Assembly: GCA_039000515.1 (NCBI GenBank)
Contig: JBCFYV010000024.1
Coordinates: 16,954,452-17,018,451, forward strand
From: Timema cristinae
Taxonomy: Eukaryota; Arthropoda; Insecta; Phasmatodea; Timematidae
Length of the DNA: 64,000 nucleotides
Reading direction: 5' to 3'
The notes beneath the pieces were generated by a model, which saw nothing but the letters and a program-made list of their open reading frames with translations, made no database searches and was not told the origin of the DNA. A program made the translations under genes and the position numbers. This document shows, piece after piece, positions 34,506 through 46,232 of the stretch (position 1 is its first letter; each line of letters starts with the position of its first letter).

Positions 34506-34869
34506 TTAGGGGTAGCTTGATGTTAAGTAAAGTCTATTCTATCATACGTCTACTAAACATCACTCACTCAAATGCTGTGGCGAGGTACTCTAACAATCAG
34601 GGGTAGATCGCACGTGCTGCGACTATCATCAAGCATGGAGGGGGGTCAGGGGGGGAGAGAGCCTTGGCCGCACCTCTCAACCACATCTGCTTTGCTTTTT
34701 TTTTATCTCTCTCCCCCTATCAAAGAGCTTGAAATTATTCAAATGAGTTTTGCGGTAAAGGCATTTAACATTAGAGCGGGCAGGTTTATTTGGTGGTTTG
34801 TGTATATTCACCCTCCCTCCTCCAAACTAGTGGATAAAAAAAATGTCCGTCTATGTCTTCCAAACTAGG

Positions 34870-35380
34870 ATCAACTTAGAATATAAATGTGAACCACAGG
34901 AATTCGTTTTGAAAGTTGAAAGTGTGTAAAATGACGCAATGGAATATTTGGGCACGTGGAATGGGCTGGTGGGGTATCAACTAGACCTGTGTTTATGTTG
35001 TTCCTTCGAGGTAAGGAAGAATCCCAATTTAACTAGTGTTTGTTTTTGAGGGTTATTTCTTTGGTGTTTTTCTTTATTGCTTATATAACTCTGGGAGACG
35101 GAGGTGGATTTCATCCCAAATTGAGTGAGCGGTGAGTAAAAGGTTTACTTACTTTGCTTGTCTTCTTGATTGGGGGGCTTAAATATCGAGGGGGCGTTTG
35201 GATGAGCTTCAGGTGTTGCTTAAAATTAAATATTTTTTGTTAATTTTTTATATAACTACGCGTTTTATTGTTCGTTCAGGCAAGGTGTATCTCATAGTAA
35301 TTTTAATTAAAGCTAAGGAAGGTAAATTCTAGTCCAATGCACCAGTGATCGTATATATATTTAGCAATGTGACTTGATAA
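34870..35380. other. Stretch with no recognised gene
   Basis: No domain or repeat seen. The upstream ORF at 34572-34868 (98 codons, +) also has no recognisable feature. Confidence 0.4.
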
Positions 35381-35381
35381 T

Positions 35382-35602
35382 CTTTCGGGTTATACGCCTA
35401 TGTACCAATTACTTTAATGGGTTAAGGATGAAGTAGGTTGAATTTAGAGGAGGTGTACCCGAATTTTCATGGAGAAGAATGGGAAACAATTAGGGGGAAA
35501 CCAACCTCCCTACACCCGACCGGGATCAAACCACGATTTTCCCGTCATCGGCAATCTAGTCTATTGTGAGCGTAACGCCCTAGACCATGCGGCAACCTAA
35601 TC
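35382..35602 (-). mobile_element. SINE A2 copy
   Basis: It begins in the tail hairpin (CTTTCGGGTTATACGCCTAT) and passes AGAGGAGGTGTACCCG and CCCGACCGGGATCAAACCAC to CCTAGACCATGCGGCAACCT. Confidence 0.8.
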
Positions 35603-35805
35603 TTGTGCTTGTCGGTGTTCGTATAGAAAGAAAGCACATCTTGTATGGTTTTCCGATGACAGGGGGTCATATCCCCGATCCCCTCCCTCGAACATAAATC
35701 CTGAATCAGGACTTGATTTGAGGTCCTGTTCTGGCTTTCCTCACCAACAGCCCCCGCCCTTCTAAGCTCATGGTTCGTATATTTAAATTTAATTATGAAT
35801 ACATA

Positions 35806-35850
35806 GGTGCTTTGGTGGCCGCATTGTCTAAGGTATCACTCTCTGGTTAG

Positions 35851-35896
<46 letters not shown>

Positions 35897-36376
35897 GCAC
35901 CGCGTCTTACTACCCGTTCGGGTTGTACGCACTTACGCTAATGTGTAATGGTAGGGTGATTGTGAGATGAAATGGAAGACCTACAGTTTAACGTAGAATC
36001 CGAACCACGGTGGTGGCCTGGAATTCTACACATTCACAAGATGTCTTGTCAAAGGTGAAGGAAGGGTTTGGAAATCAGATAAATCTTTGCCGGGACCTAG
36101 GATTGAACCCCGGCCGCCAGCATAGAAGTCTGACACCTTACCCTAGACCACCAGGTCACCCTCTCGTTAGAATTGACAGCCGATGACAGGGAGATGAGAG
36201 TTCAAATCCCGGTCGGGTGCACTGAAGGTGGTTTTTCAAAGAATATTGTCCATGATCCTACGTACTGTTCATGCGAGTTCACTTCCTCTGAATTCAACCT
36301 TACTCATACCTAAATCATAAGCTCAATTAGTACATATTCGTACAACCTGAACAGGTAGTAAAACTCAGTGCTAAAA
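35806..36376 (+). mobile_element. SINE A2 copy, split by SINE B copy 7
   Basis: The head TTTGGTGGCCGCATTGTCTA reaches the insertion at 35850. The remainder (GACAGCCGATGACAGGGAGA, B box GTTCAAATCCCGG, tail CCTGAACAGGTAGTAAAAC) resumes at 36171. The tail then serves as target for another SINE B. Confidence 0.85.
35851..36160 (-). mobile_element. SINE B copy 7 with target duplication
   Basis: A long (ATT)n, then AGCACCGCGTCTTACTACCC to CCACCAGGTCACC. CTCTGGTTAG (35841-35850) and CTCTCGTTAG (36161-36170) flank it, 9 of 10 matching. Confidence 0.95.
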
Positions 36377-36664
36377 TTATTATTAGCACCGCGTCTTACT
36401 ACCCGTTCGGGTTATACGCGCTTACGCTAATGTGTGATGGTAGGGTGATTGTGAGATGAAATGAAGGACCTACAGTTTAACGTGGAATCCGAACCACGGT
36501 GGAGGCCTGGCATTCCCCACATTCACAAGTTGTGATTAATACACGTCTTGTCAGAGGTGAAGGAAGGGTTTGGCAATCAGATAAATCTTTGCCGGGACCA
36601 AGGATTGAACCCCGGACCCCAGCATAGAAGTCTGACACCTTACCTCTAGACCACCAGTTCACCC
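36377..36664 (-). mobile_element. SINE B copy 8 with target duplication
   Basis: Inserted at the 3' end of the interrupted SINE A2. CTCAGTGCTAAAA (36364-36376) and CTCAGTGATAAAA (36665-36677) are the duplicated target. It lies 216 bp from copy 7 in the same orientation. Confidence 0.95.
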
Positions 36665-37084
36665 CTCAGTGATAAAAAAAAAAATACAAAGGTATTTGTA
36701 TGACCAAAAAACTATTATTACCTAATGATCACTGGCCTCAGCTGTGAGTAAAATCGCACAAGCATTACACTTCAAATTATTGCCCAACAAATGTGTAAGA
36801 ACTTTGGTGTTTCGAGTCGAACAGCAGAATGGACAAGTTTATAAATAATTCGTATCTTTGTCGGAACCACTCAGAATAAAACTAGGATACCCAAGACTTG
36901 TTGTTGGTCGCCTTGACCACTTATCTACAGGGACGTAAGAGCTTCAAGTGAAACCAATACCTATCTTGTCAAGTTATATCCTGGTTACAGACACAAAAAT
37001 ACTGCTAGACAAAATAACTTTAAGATAGTAGAATTAACAACTTGCGGTTAGTCTTTGGAGCTTTTAGAATTAAAATACTTTAAG

Positions 37085-37318
37085 GGAAATATATTTTAAT
37101 ACTTTTTTTAATGTATTTAACGTGCACTTTTTGACCATACTGATTATATATCAGCACACGACTTATACACTAATTTAAAATAGACAAAACACCCAGCCTC
37201 CTTCCCCCTATCCGTTAATTCAATCATTACTGTGAAAGGGGAAACCCACATTTCACCAATGATGAATATTTAGGCCATGCTGAGAATCGAACCTTAGCTT
37301 AGTACGTGTACGCGCTAC
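37085..37318 (-). mobile_element. SINE C copy 2
   Basis: On the - strand, a tRNA-like head (TAGCGCGTACACGTACTAAG, B box GGTTCGATTCTCAGC) precedes ATTCATCATTGGTGAAATGT and GGGTTTCCCCTTTCACAGT, the SINE C body. The far end (TGATATATAATCAGTATGG) also matches the copy at 60.9 kb. Confidence 0.7.
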
Positions 37319-37334
37319 AAAATAAGGTAGACAT

Positions 37335-37500
37335 AGTAAATACATCAGCATTTGCGACAAGAAAGAATGAAACTACCCCAGTCACACATCGAAAACCACA
37401 CCCAGTTCACACAGCCAGGATTCGAACCTCGACTTTCGACCATCAATCTAGTCTAGAGCAAGTTTTACATCTTAGACCACATAAACCACCAGCGCAGGTC
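37335..37500 (-). mobile_element. SINE A2 remnant
   Basis: Ordered matches: CAGCATTTGCGACAAGAAAG, CAGTTCACACAGCCAGGATT, CGAACCTCGACTTTCGACC, CAATCTAGTCTAGAGC and TTAGACCACATAAACCACC. Confidence 0.6.
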
Positions 37501-37549
37501 TTACTTAAAATAATTCTTTGTTAATAAATCTTGATTTGCAAAGGAGGGA

Positions 37550-38190
37550 GGAGTCTATTTACCAGTATTCTATAAGTGAAAGATGGAAACATCAGCGCTA
37601 GAAACAAAATAAAATATACTAAAACCTATAAATATTTAACAACGTGGTGTATACTTTTAAACAAACAAATGGCGACTAATATTTGTTTACTCCACGACAA
37701 CCGGAAACGCCAATTTCTCACGAAGTGCGATGCGCTTCTCTTTCAGTGAAACTCCAACATTCTCTGTAAACACCCCACCCAGTATAGGGGCAGTCAGCGT
37801 TATGTGTGACAACACCCAGCATGCTTGTGATCTTCTTGAGAGTGTTCTGTGGTTTATAAGGGTGAGGCTACTTGGGTGGGGTGTAGACGTTAGGGGTTGT
37901 AGAAAGCATAGTGCGTAGTGAGGTTTATATCTATCATAGTCGAGTGTTTACACTTCACACCCTTCCACAATCATATTAAACATCTCGGAATCATATTCTT
38001 GCAAATGTTATCATGTTATAGACCTACTTAAACCCCACCACAGCCCTATTAAACAAATTGGGAACGTAAGATAGAAAACTAGGCTCTAAAAGCACATTCA
38101 AAATTTGGACATATAATAGCGCATCACTGTTCAATCAACTGAGCTTATTTCTTCCATTTTTTACCTTCCTCACCTCGTCTTTAGACCCTT
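37550..38190. other. Stretch with no recognised gene
   Basis: A slightly GC-richer block at 37.68-37.92 kb has a + strand ORF of 62 codons but no recognisable motif. Confidence 0.4.
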
Positions 38191-38194
38191 TCAG

Positions 38195-38386
38195 GCTGTT
38201 CGCATATACAGTGATCACACTAATTTGGTAGGAATAGGGAAGGTATAGTTCCTAGGATACAGTCCTGCATTTGATTGATAAGAGTATGGGGAAATAAGTT
38301 AAGAAAACTCACTTTCTGTACAGCCGACCGGGATTCGAACTATGACCATCCATTTGCCGACAAACAAGACTAAGCGAGCCTTAAGC
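38195..38386 (-). mobile_element. SINE A2 copy interrupted at its head
   Basis: It reads GTTCGCATATACAGTGATCA, then CACTTTCTGTACAGCCGACC and GGGATTCGAACTATGACC to ACTAAGCGAGCCTTAAGC. The tRNA end is cut off by the inverted-repeat element that starts at 38387. Confidence 0.6.
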
Positions 38387-39696
38387 CTAGTAAGCACTAG
38401 GAAACAATTCCCCGGGAAACAGTGCTTGCAAATAGTTTGAAAACTGTCGGGAAACATTGGAAAACAGTTTGAAAACAAATAGTCCTGTTTCCAAGAAAGA
38501 AATATGTTTCTGGTCATCCATTTCAAATAGGTTACAAGAAAAAATGTTTGCAAGCGTTTGCAAACAGTCGGGAAACATTGGGGAAACTGTCTGAAAATAA
38601 ATAGTCGTGTCTTCCACGAAAGAAACATGTTTCTGGTCATCCATTTCAAATAGGTTACAAGAAACAATGTTTGCAAGCAGTTTGCAAACAGTTGGGAAAC
38701 ATTGGGGAAACTGTCTGAAAACAAATAGTCGTGTTTTCCACGAAAGAAACATGTTTCTGGTCATCCATTTCAAATAGGTTACAAGAAAAAATATTTGCAA
38801 GCAGTTTGCAAACAGTCGGGAAACATTGGGGAAACTGTTTGAAAACAAATAGTCGTGTTTTCCACGAAAGAAACATGTTTCTGGTCATCCATTTCAAATA
38901 GGTTACAAGAAACAATGTTTGCAAGCAGTTTGCAAACAGTCGGGAAACATTGGGGAAACTGTTTGAAAACAAATAGTCGTGTTTTCCACGAAAGAAACAT
39001 GTTTCTGGTCATCCATTTCAAATAGGTTACAAGAAACAATGTTTGCAAGCAGTTTGCAAACAGTCGGGAAACATTGGGGAAACTGTCTGAAAACAAATAG
39101 TCGTATTTTCCACGAAAGAAACATGTTTTCTGGTCATCCATTTCAAATAGGTTACCAGAAACAATGTTTGCTTGTATGGACGTGTTTGCCTACATTCCCG
39201 GCAACAAACAATGTGGACCAGTTCACATAAATTATATTAGTTCCTTGTTTGTCATTGTCATGTCGTGATTAACCGAAAATACACTGGAACTTATAGAAAT
39301 ATTTCACACAAACACATTTGTTGTGGGATGTGAAATTCGTGGACTAAAAAAATCGCGTAAAAAACCGATGTTTATAACGCAATATGCGCTAAAGTACTCA
39401 GATGGTTCTAATAAAGCGGAAACAATGTTAAAGGCCTCTCGTGTGCAATTTAGAAGAGAACACACTATTTTTTAAGCACTATCAATAGCAGCATCCTCCA
39501 CGGCAGACATCTCTCATACAATTGAGCTCTGGATGAGAAACAAATGTTTTTAACTGTTTGCAAACATTCTGTTCCCATGTTTGCCAACAATTTGCAAGCA
39601 GTTTACACGCACGGGAAACAGTTTGCAAACTGTTGACAAACATGGGGAAACCGTTTCCGATCAAGTCGGGAAACAATGTTTCCAAGTGCGTACTAG
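38387..39696. mobile_element. 1310-bp inverted-repeat element carrying a tandem array
   Basis: The left end CTAGTAAGCACTAGGAAACA matches the complement of the right end, CTAGTACGCACTTGGAAACA (18 of 20). Flanks CCTTAAGC (38379-38386) and CTTTACGT (39697-39704) match at 5 of 8, a possible decayed 8-bp duplication of hAT type. Both arms are rich in GGGAAACA and GTTTGCAAAC. No transposase ORF. Confidence 0.6.
38400..39200. repeat. Tandem array, about 124-bp unit, over six copies
   Basis: GTTACAAG (GTTACCAG in the last unit) recurs at 38531, 38654, 38778, 38902, 39026 and 39151, so the period is 123-125 bp. Units contain CAGTCGGGAAACATTGGGGA, CACGAAAGAAACATGTTTCT and GGTCATCCATTTCAAATAGG. The long - strand frames through it (73-153 codons) are repetitive shadows: the period is not a multiple of three, so each unit is read in a different frame. 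Confidence 0.95.
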
Positions 39697-39709
39697 CTTT
39701 ACGTCGTAA

Positions 39710-42364
39710 GCCCACAATGATCAGAGTGCACCTGTTTTAACTTGGCCATGGTTTGCAGGATATTTGTTTGTCCTGTCCCAGCTTTGTCGTCCCTACGCTA
39801 ATGACATGAGTTTCCAGCAGGCTGCCGCTTGCTTCCGGGAGAAAAGGCAAGGTTTAATTTGAGAAAAGTTGCAACATTGTACAAACTAAGTGCATGTAGC
39901 GGCGATTTCGTAGATAAGATAGAAAGGAGTGAACGCACCCAAAAAATGAATGCGATAAAATACAATCGTTGTCCACAAATTAAACTAAAAACATGGAGAC
40001 TTAAGAAAGTGCCTATGAAGTGCCTAGTCACATGAACAGGATGTTTTAGTTAACATTTTTATCGAACATAGCTCTAATTTAACAAATAAAAGAACTAATG
40101 CTATCACAATCCACCCAAAATATGCCTCAAATTCAATGCTATTCCCGGTGCTGTGAGAGGTATTTCATTTAAAAAGGTAGTTTTATTTTTTAATTCCAGC
40201 AGCAATAACCTATTCGTGTTCAGCACTAATCTTGTGTGCAGAGGACTTAATCCCTAAATCTTTCTACGCAATTAATTGATAGATTTAAAACAATGTAGGC
40301 CTACATAGTCCATTTGGTTTCTTGTATTTAACAAATAAATATGGCCAAGAGCCAAGACTCACAAGTAAAAGTATTTGAAGCTGGGTATGCACAAATAGAT
40401 GTTTGGTTGACCAGTTTTGTCGATTCACGATTCTTCAATTTATTGCACACAATGCAACGTGAATACCATGTAGTAAGAAGCGGTGCTAAAAAAAACAACC
40501 TAAACAGTATTGAAGATTGTTTACAACCAGACAATTTGCAAATATTTGCTTGGAAAAAAGGGAATATTGTATTCTACGTTTTATTTTTAAATTGCAGTCT
40601 GAGTAGTCTCGTTTGGGAGGTTGGTTTACGTAAAGGGGGTGGGGCAACTACTTGAACCTGCCTTTGTAAACTCCAGTTTATTGAACTAGACAATTTTGTT
40701 TGTTTTCTAGTGAAACCGTTATTAACGGGAACGGTTTTTAAAACGCATGATAGCGATGTTTTTATTTGGAAATACACGTAGCGATACTCTGTTGAAGGAC
40801 TCGAACTCTCCCAATGAGCGGAGAGCCATTTCAACCCGGAGGCTGGTGTATACCTTGTCTGTGGCCAGGAATGAAAAGAACCAGATTTGGTTGACTCACC
40901 TGATCTGGTAGGGTTGAAGGGCTGTGTGAGAGAGACATGTCTCAAGTGACAGCTTCCCTTTACGTGCATAGGCCGACGTGCACCCTGAACACATTCTGTT
41001 GGCAAACATTTGGCAGTCTCGGAGGAGGGAAAGTTACCGGCCCCAAGCCAAGTGTTGAAACGATCTGTGTTTAACTTGATGATAGAACGGGGTGTTTAAG
41101 GAGTGTGTTTTGGGGGTGGATTCCCTTGATGGGAGAGGTAGGACTGTCAAGACGCCATCACTTGAAGGGTTCTTGAAAACAAAAAAACTCACCCCCTTTT
41201 TCTTTCTCGCCATCTTGACGCATTCAAGGTTCAGGCCAACTCTTGTCTACTCTGAGGATAATATTATATCAGTTTTTATTTAATCTGGACTTGAAAAAGT
41301 AAAAAGCCTCTTCGTGACCGATTGTGACAATGCTTCTCTCCGTTTCTTTCTCTCTCTGTATGCTCTCTCTTTCTTTCTCTCGGGTTCTTATTTATAATCC
41401 AATTTTCATAATAAAATACAAACAATATTTTTGCTATGAGCATTGATGACATTTTTACGTCTATCAAAAGTAAGAGCTGTGGATCACATGACCTGACGCA
41501 TGAATACGTGAAAATAGATCTTGTAACTTTTCTAGAGCAGATAAGGTATTTCCTAAGGAAATTGAATGATAGTGTAAGATATTGTAAGAAGCCTTTAAAT
41601 CGTACTAAGAGCTACGAGATTTACTTAGCTGTCAAGCAGTATTTAAACTAAGGGAATAAGTGAAAGGGGGAATGTTATGTAAATTAAAATTATGCCGTTC
41701 TAATCCTTGAAACACTCAAATATTTAGAATACTATAATATTCGTTACTAATCCATATCTGAAGGCCTTGACTTGAAATACAATTTTTTTTAATTCAATCA
41801 ATACATGAGTTACATAACCTGTACTGACACAATGTTAAGATAATAAAGTCTCATAGATTACGTTGGGCAGCACATTCAGAGGGGAAGGAAGATTCTAGAG
41901 CCATGTTCAGGGTATTTACTGGCAGTGTGTTCAATATTCAGTGTCACCAAATCTTAATAATAAAGGTTCTTCTTGTGTGAAGATAACACATTTTTATTTT
42001 CAGCTATCGAGTTCTCAATTTATTTAAATCCTTATAATAACAATGTACAGTTTTTAAGATGCTAATGTTCGGAATTAAATTCAAAAGAAATTGTAATGTA
42101 TACATGTGGATTAGAGAAAATAGGATTTCACTATTTTACTTTGATCTTAAAAGGGTAAGCCTCGGATTCCCTACGGACAGGAGAGCAGAACCTATTATTT
42201 GGCCAACATTCATTGGTGATTCAAATTGTTGGTGCAATATAATCTGATTTTGGTTTTATAAGTACAGTGCTAATGTTTCAAGAGATTCCAGTCGAATTTT
42301 ACATAATTATTTGGGTATGTTTGACAAACACATTTTTTTAACCAATTTGATAAAAAAAAATGTA

Positions 42365-42405
<41 letters not shown>

Positions 42406-42590
42406 CATCAGATCAAGCATAAAAAAAAAGAATGATTTTTTTATTATTTTAATAGCTTATTGAGCCTGTACGATAAATATAGTTCTCGGGCTCATTCAAA
42501 AATTAATTATAATTAAATAAGTGCCAAACCAAACAACTAATTCATACATTTAAAAAAAAATCACATATTTTATGCCTGCATAATATATTT
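39710..42590. other. 2.9 kb without recognised repeat or gene
   Basis: ORFs at 40341-40655 (+, 104 codons from ATG) and 40574-41005 (-, 143 codons) show no recognisable domain. The block at 40.8-41.2 kb is GC-richer. An (ATT)n tract lies at 42367-42402. I assign no function. Confidence 0.4.
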
Positions 42591-42996
42591 TAAGTTTTTT
42601 AGCACCACGTCTTAGACCAGTGGTTCCCAACCTGGGGGCGATCGTCCCCAAGTGGGCGATTTGGGTTATCAGGGGGGCAATAAATAAGTGGGGGGCGATT
42701 TGGGGCGATGAGTATTCAAAGGGGGAAAAATTAAAATAGTACTGTACAGTAGAAGTTGCCGGTAGCCGAGTCACTGGCTATTCTCAGCCGGCGAGTTCAC
42801 TGCACTCACCCCTCTTCACAGTCCACCGCCTGTTGTTGTTCAGCGCGGTCGACTGGTGACTCAACCCCCTCCCCCTCCTGCCAACACAACACACTTGCCA
42901 ATGACCTACATTCGTCTTCAGTCTTCACTAGCCTTTGTGTGCCTCACCATAGTTTTTGTGTTTGTGTTTGTTTTGAAGTGTAGAAGTTCATGCACA

Positions 42997-44810
42997 ATGG
43001 ATTCAAAAAGAAGACGTGTCGTCAATACTCAGCTGAGTATTTAAAATTCGGTTTTATCACGTCACCGCAAAATGTGCAGTTTCCACATTGTCTTTTGTGC
43101 GATAAAACATTTACTAGTAATGAAGCCATGAAGCCTTCGCGAATGAAAGATCATTTATCAAGAGTACACAGAGATAAAGTGAGTAAAGAACTTAGTTATT
43201 TTCAACACCTCAAAGCTAAAGCTGTTAAACGGCCTAATGTGAGTGAATTATTTAAAAAACGAGCAACCGATCTTGACAAAGGTCTTCTTGCTTTTACGAG
43301 GTGTCTTTATTGATCGCTAAATGTGGTAAACCTCACACAATTGGCGAAACTCTTGTTTTACCGGCTACCAAAAAAAATTGTTGAAATCATGCCAGGCGAG
43401 GGCCCTAGTAATAAGATAAGTCAATTGGTTCCTTTGAGCAACAATACTGTTTCCAGTTGAATTGACAAAATGGCAACGGACGTTGAATCCAAACTCATCA
43501 ATTTGTTGGAAAAAAGTAAATTTGCATTGCAGATTGATGAATCAACTGTGATTGATAACAAAGCAATTTTATTAGCTTATGTGAGGTTCATCAATGAACA
43601 AAAGGAAATTACCGAGGAAATGCTGTTTACTAGAACTTTGATCACTGATACGAAAGGATCGTCGATTTTTAAAGTTGTACAAGATTATTTTAGAGGAAAA
43701 AGAGATTCCCCTAACAAACGTGAGCGCTTGCGCAACAGACGGTGCTCCTGCCATGTCAGGTCGTCATGCTGGGTTTCTAGCCCACCTTAAGAAAGAAGTG
43801 CCAGAGGTCATCACTATTCACTGTGTCATTCATCGTCAACACTTAGCTGCGAAAAAATTGAGTGGTGTCCTGCATGAAACCCTACAACTGGTTATTACTG
43901 GTGTCAACAAGATTAAAGCTAATTCCCTCAATGACCGTCTGTTCCGACAACTTTGCGATGAAAATGATGAGGAATTCGAACGCTTGCTTCTACATACGGC
44001 CGTGAGGTGGCTTTCCAAAGGAAACTGTTTGCGCCGTTTCTTCGAATTATTTGACACGGTTACTGAGTTTCTCGACACGTCTGATCCTGTTTTAAGTGAG
44101 AATTTGAAGTAACGCAAGTTGGAACTTGCGTACCTTACAGATATTTTTGAAAAAATGAACCAAGTCAATATAAGGCTTCAAGGAAACAAGATGAACCTTA
44201 TCAAGGCCAAAGGAATTATTTCATCATTCATCGCCAAGTTTGATATTCACAAGGTAAATATTGGCCGTAAAGAGCTGATTCAGTTTCAAACCCTTAAAAA
44301 GTGTTCAGTGTCAACTAACGGTACTCCTGAACTCCCAGAAGACAAAATCCTAATTTTTACTGATCACCTTGACCAGTTAAAAACTGACATGGAATTAAGA
44401 TTTGAAGATTTGACCAAGTTACAAATCCCTGATTGGATTCTAGATCCATTCTCGTTTGAAGCTGTGGTTATTTTTTATAACTCTTTGCAGACAGAGTTTC
44501 TAGATCTGAAGTATGACTGTGAGGCGAAAATCATTTTCAAGCAGAGCGTTTACGAGTTAGGCTGGGTGAAAATTATGGACACTTATCCATAACTGTGGGA
44601 AAAACTGAACCACTTCTCATCTCGTTCCCGTCAACATATTTAGTTGATAAAGGTTTTAGTTCTGTTGTCCAGCTCCTCACAAAACCAAGAAATAAGTTGG
44701 ACATTTGCCTCAAAGGAGACTTGCGCCTGAACTTGACGAACATAAAGCCGGATATTCAAGCTTTAACTGAAATCTACCAAGCACAAGGCAGCCATGAAAA
44801 GGTAAAATAA
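42997..44810 (+). pseudogene. hAT transposase, ZBED5/FAM200-like, multiply broken
   Basis: The likely start is ATG 42997 (MDSKRRR). The frame shifts almost at once. A BED-type zinc finger follows, with CLLCDKTF and HLSRVHRD. The RNase-H-like core has LQIDEST (first acidic residue, about 43530), ATDGAPAMSGRHAG (second), CVIHRQHLAAKKL and TAVRWLSKG. The C-terminal dimerisation region is STYLVDKGFSSVVQLL then NIKPDIQAL. In related proteins the residue after LV is usually Glu; here it is Asp. Lesions: frameshifts near 43010, 43310, the A-run at 43370, about 43690 and about 44605, plus in-frame stops near 43456 (TGA) and 44110 (TAA). At least seven lesions mean it cannot make an active enzyme. Confidence 0.92.
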
Positions 44811-44870
44811 AACAATAAAAAAATTTCAAACTTTCATTTATTTTTTCAAATTTTAACTGTCAACTTTCTT

Positions 44871-45159
44871 CTTCTTATTATTATTATATTATTAGCACCG
44901 CGTCTTACTACCCGTTCGGGTTATACACACTTACGCTAATGTGTAATGGTAGGGTGATTGTGAGATGAAATGAAGGACCTACAGTTTAACGTGGAATCCG
45001 AACCACGGTGGAGACCTTGCATTCCCCACATTCACAAGATGTCTTGTCAGAGGTGAAGGAAGGGTTTGGTAATCAGATAAATCTTTGCCGGACCGAGGAT
45101 TGAACCTCAGCCGCCAGCATAGAAGTCTGACACCTTACCCCTAGACCACCAGGTCACCG
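44871..45159 (-). mobile_element. SINE B copy 9 inside the hAT element
   Basis: It runs from an ATT-rich start with AGCACCGCGTCTTACTACCC to CCACCAGGTCACC. The 12-bp duplication GTCAACTTTCTT is at 44859-44870 and 45160-45171, perfect. It lies just after the transposase stop. Confidence 0.97.
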
Positions 45160-46059
45160 GTCAACTTTCTTAATTTTTCCAGATTCCAATTTAAAAATGA
45201 AATCATGTTTTCCTGTTTTTTAAATGTACATCAATGATCTTAGTTAATTATTTCACTTCTATGTTATTTAAAAAAAATCTGTAAAAAATGTACATCTTTT
45301 TTTTCTATTTTATTAAAGAGTGACCGGATAAAACTGCTTTGGTTGTTTTTATATAAGGTAGTAAAATTGTTTATAATAATAAAACGGCTTTATTATTCAC
45401 ACCTTACTTCAAACTAAAATTAGGCATACAATGAAAATGAAAAGGGGGCGATAGGTGTTAGTCAACCTCCAGAAAGGGGAGATGGGCCACAAAAGGTTGG
45501 AAACCACTGTCTTAGACCCTACTACTCTTTCGGGTTATACGCCTAATGTATATTACGCTAATTGCTTTAGAGATAGAGTAAGGTTGAATTTATAGGAAGT
45601 GTACCCGAATTTGTTTGGAGGGTGAGTGAAAAACAATTTTGGAAACACCACCATCAGTACAACTGATCAAGATTCGAACCTCGATCTCATCATCGGCATT
45701 CTTGTCTACTCCAAGAGCAGCGCGTTAGACCACGTGGCCACCTAAGAGGGTAATATTTTATAAGTATTTTCTAAATTAGCTCTAGCAAAATCACTATAGC
45801 CAAACCCCGAAAAATAAATGATGCCCTTAGCGGAAGAGATCACATTAAATTGTACGATGCTATTTCAATCCTTACAGCATTGGGAATCGAACCCCATTCT
45901 AAATTATTATACAAATAGGTAGCATTCCCAAATTAGATCCTTTTATCAGTGGATGACTTTTTTAATAAGGAATTACTATGTAAAGATATTAAAAAAATAA
46001 ATTAATATGAAGCTGTGAGAGTCGAATATAAGACAATTTTTTTTTTAAGTTTATTGAAA

Positions 46060-46232
46060 CACACGTGGTCTAAATGCAAGGCTCATGCCGTTCATATCCT
46101 GGGTGGGTGTAGTGAGGATAATTTTTACTAAATGGTTTCCCAGTTTCCTTTCACGTAAATGCGAGTACACTTACTCAAAACTTTACCTTATTCATCCCTA
46201 CTCTGTTAGCGTAGTTAAAACAGATGTGTATA
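46060..46232 (+). mobile_element. SINE A2 remnant
   Basis: Head trace ACACGTGGTCTAAATGC, then TCCTGGGTGGGTGTAGTGAG, TTTACTAAATGGTTTCCCAG, CACGTAAATGCGAGTACACT and TGTTAGCGTAGTTAA. Confidence 0.65.

Larger units (their letters stand above)
42618..45509 (+). mobile_element. hAT transposon (Charlie-type ends), 2892 bp
   Basis: Ends: CAGTGGTTCCCAACCT at the left, and the complement of CAGTGGTTTCCAACCT at the right (15 of 16). Perfect 8-bp target duplication TCTTAGAC at 42610-42617 and 45510-45517. It encodes a decayed transposase on the + strand and is itself invaded by a SINE B (44871-45159). Confidence 0.97.
42600..45748 (-). mobile_element. SINE A2 copy split by a hAT transposon
   Basis: The tail AGCACCACGTCTTAGAC lies at 42601-42617. 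The rest resumes at 45510 (TCTTAGACCCTACTACTCTT) and continues through CGGGTTATACGCC and AAGATTCGAACCTCG to GACCACGTGGCCACC near 45742. Joined, it is a normal full-length SINE A2. Confidence 0.9.

Noticed and set aside
38299..39141. Several overlapping - strand ORFs of 73-153 codons
   Set aside because: They are frame-rotated readings of one 124-bp tandem unit, with the same peptides recurring in shifted frames. No start, domain or composition supports a protein.
42856..43044. Separate small + strand ORF ending NTQLSI
   Set aside because: Its last codons are the true start of the hAT transposase (MDSKRRR) before a frameshift; the rest is the element's 5' non-coding region.
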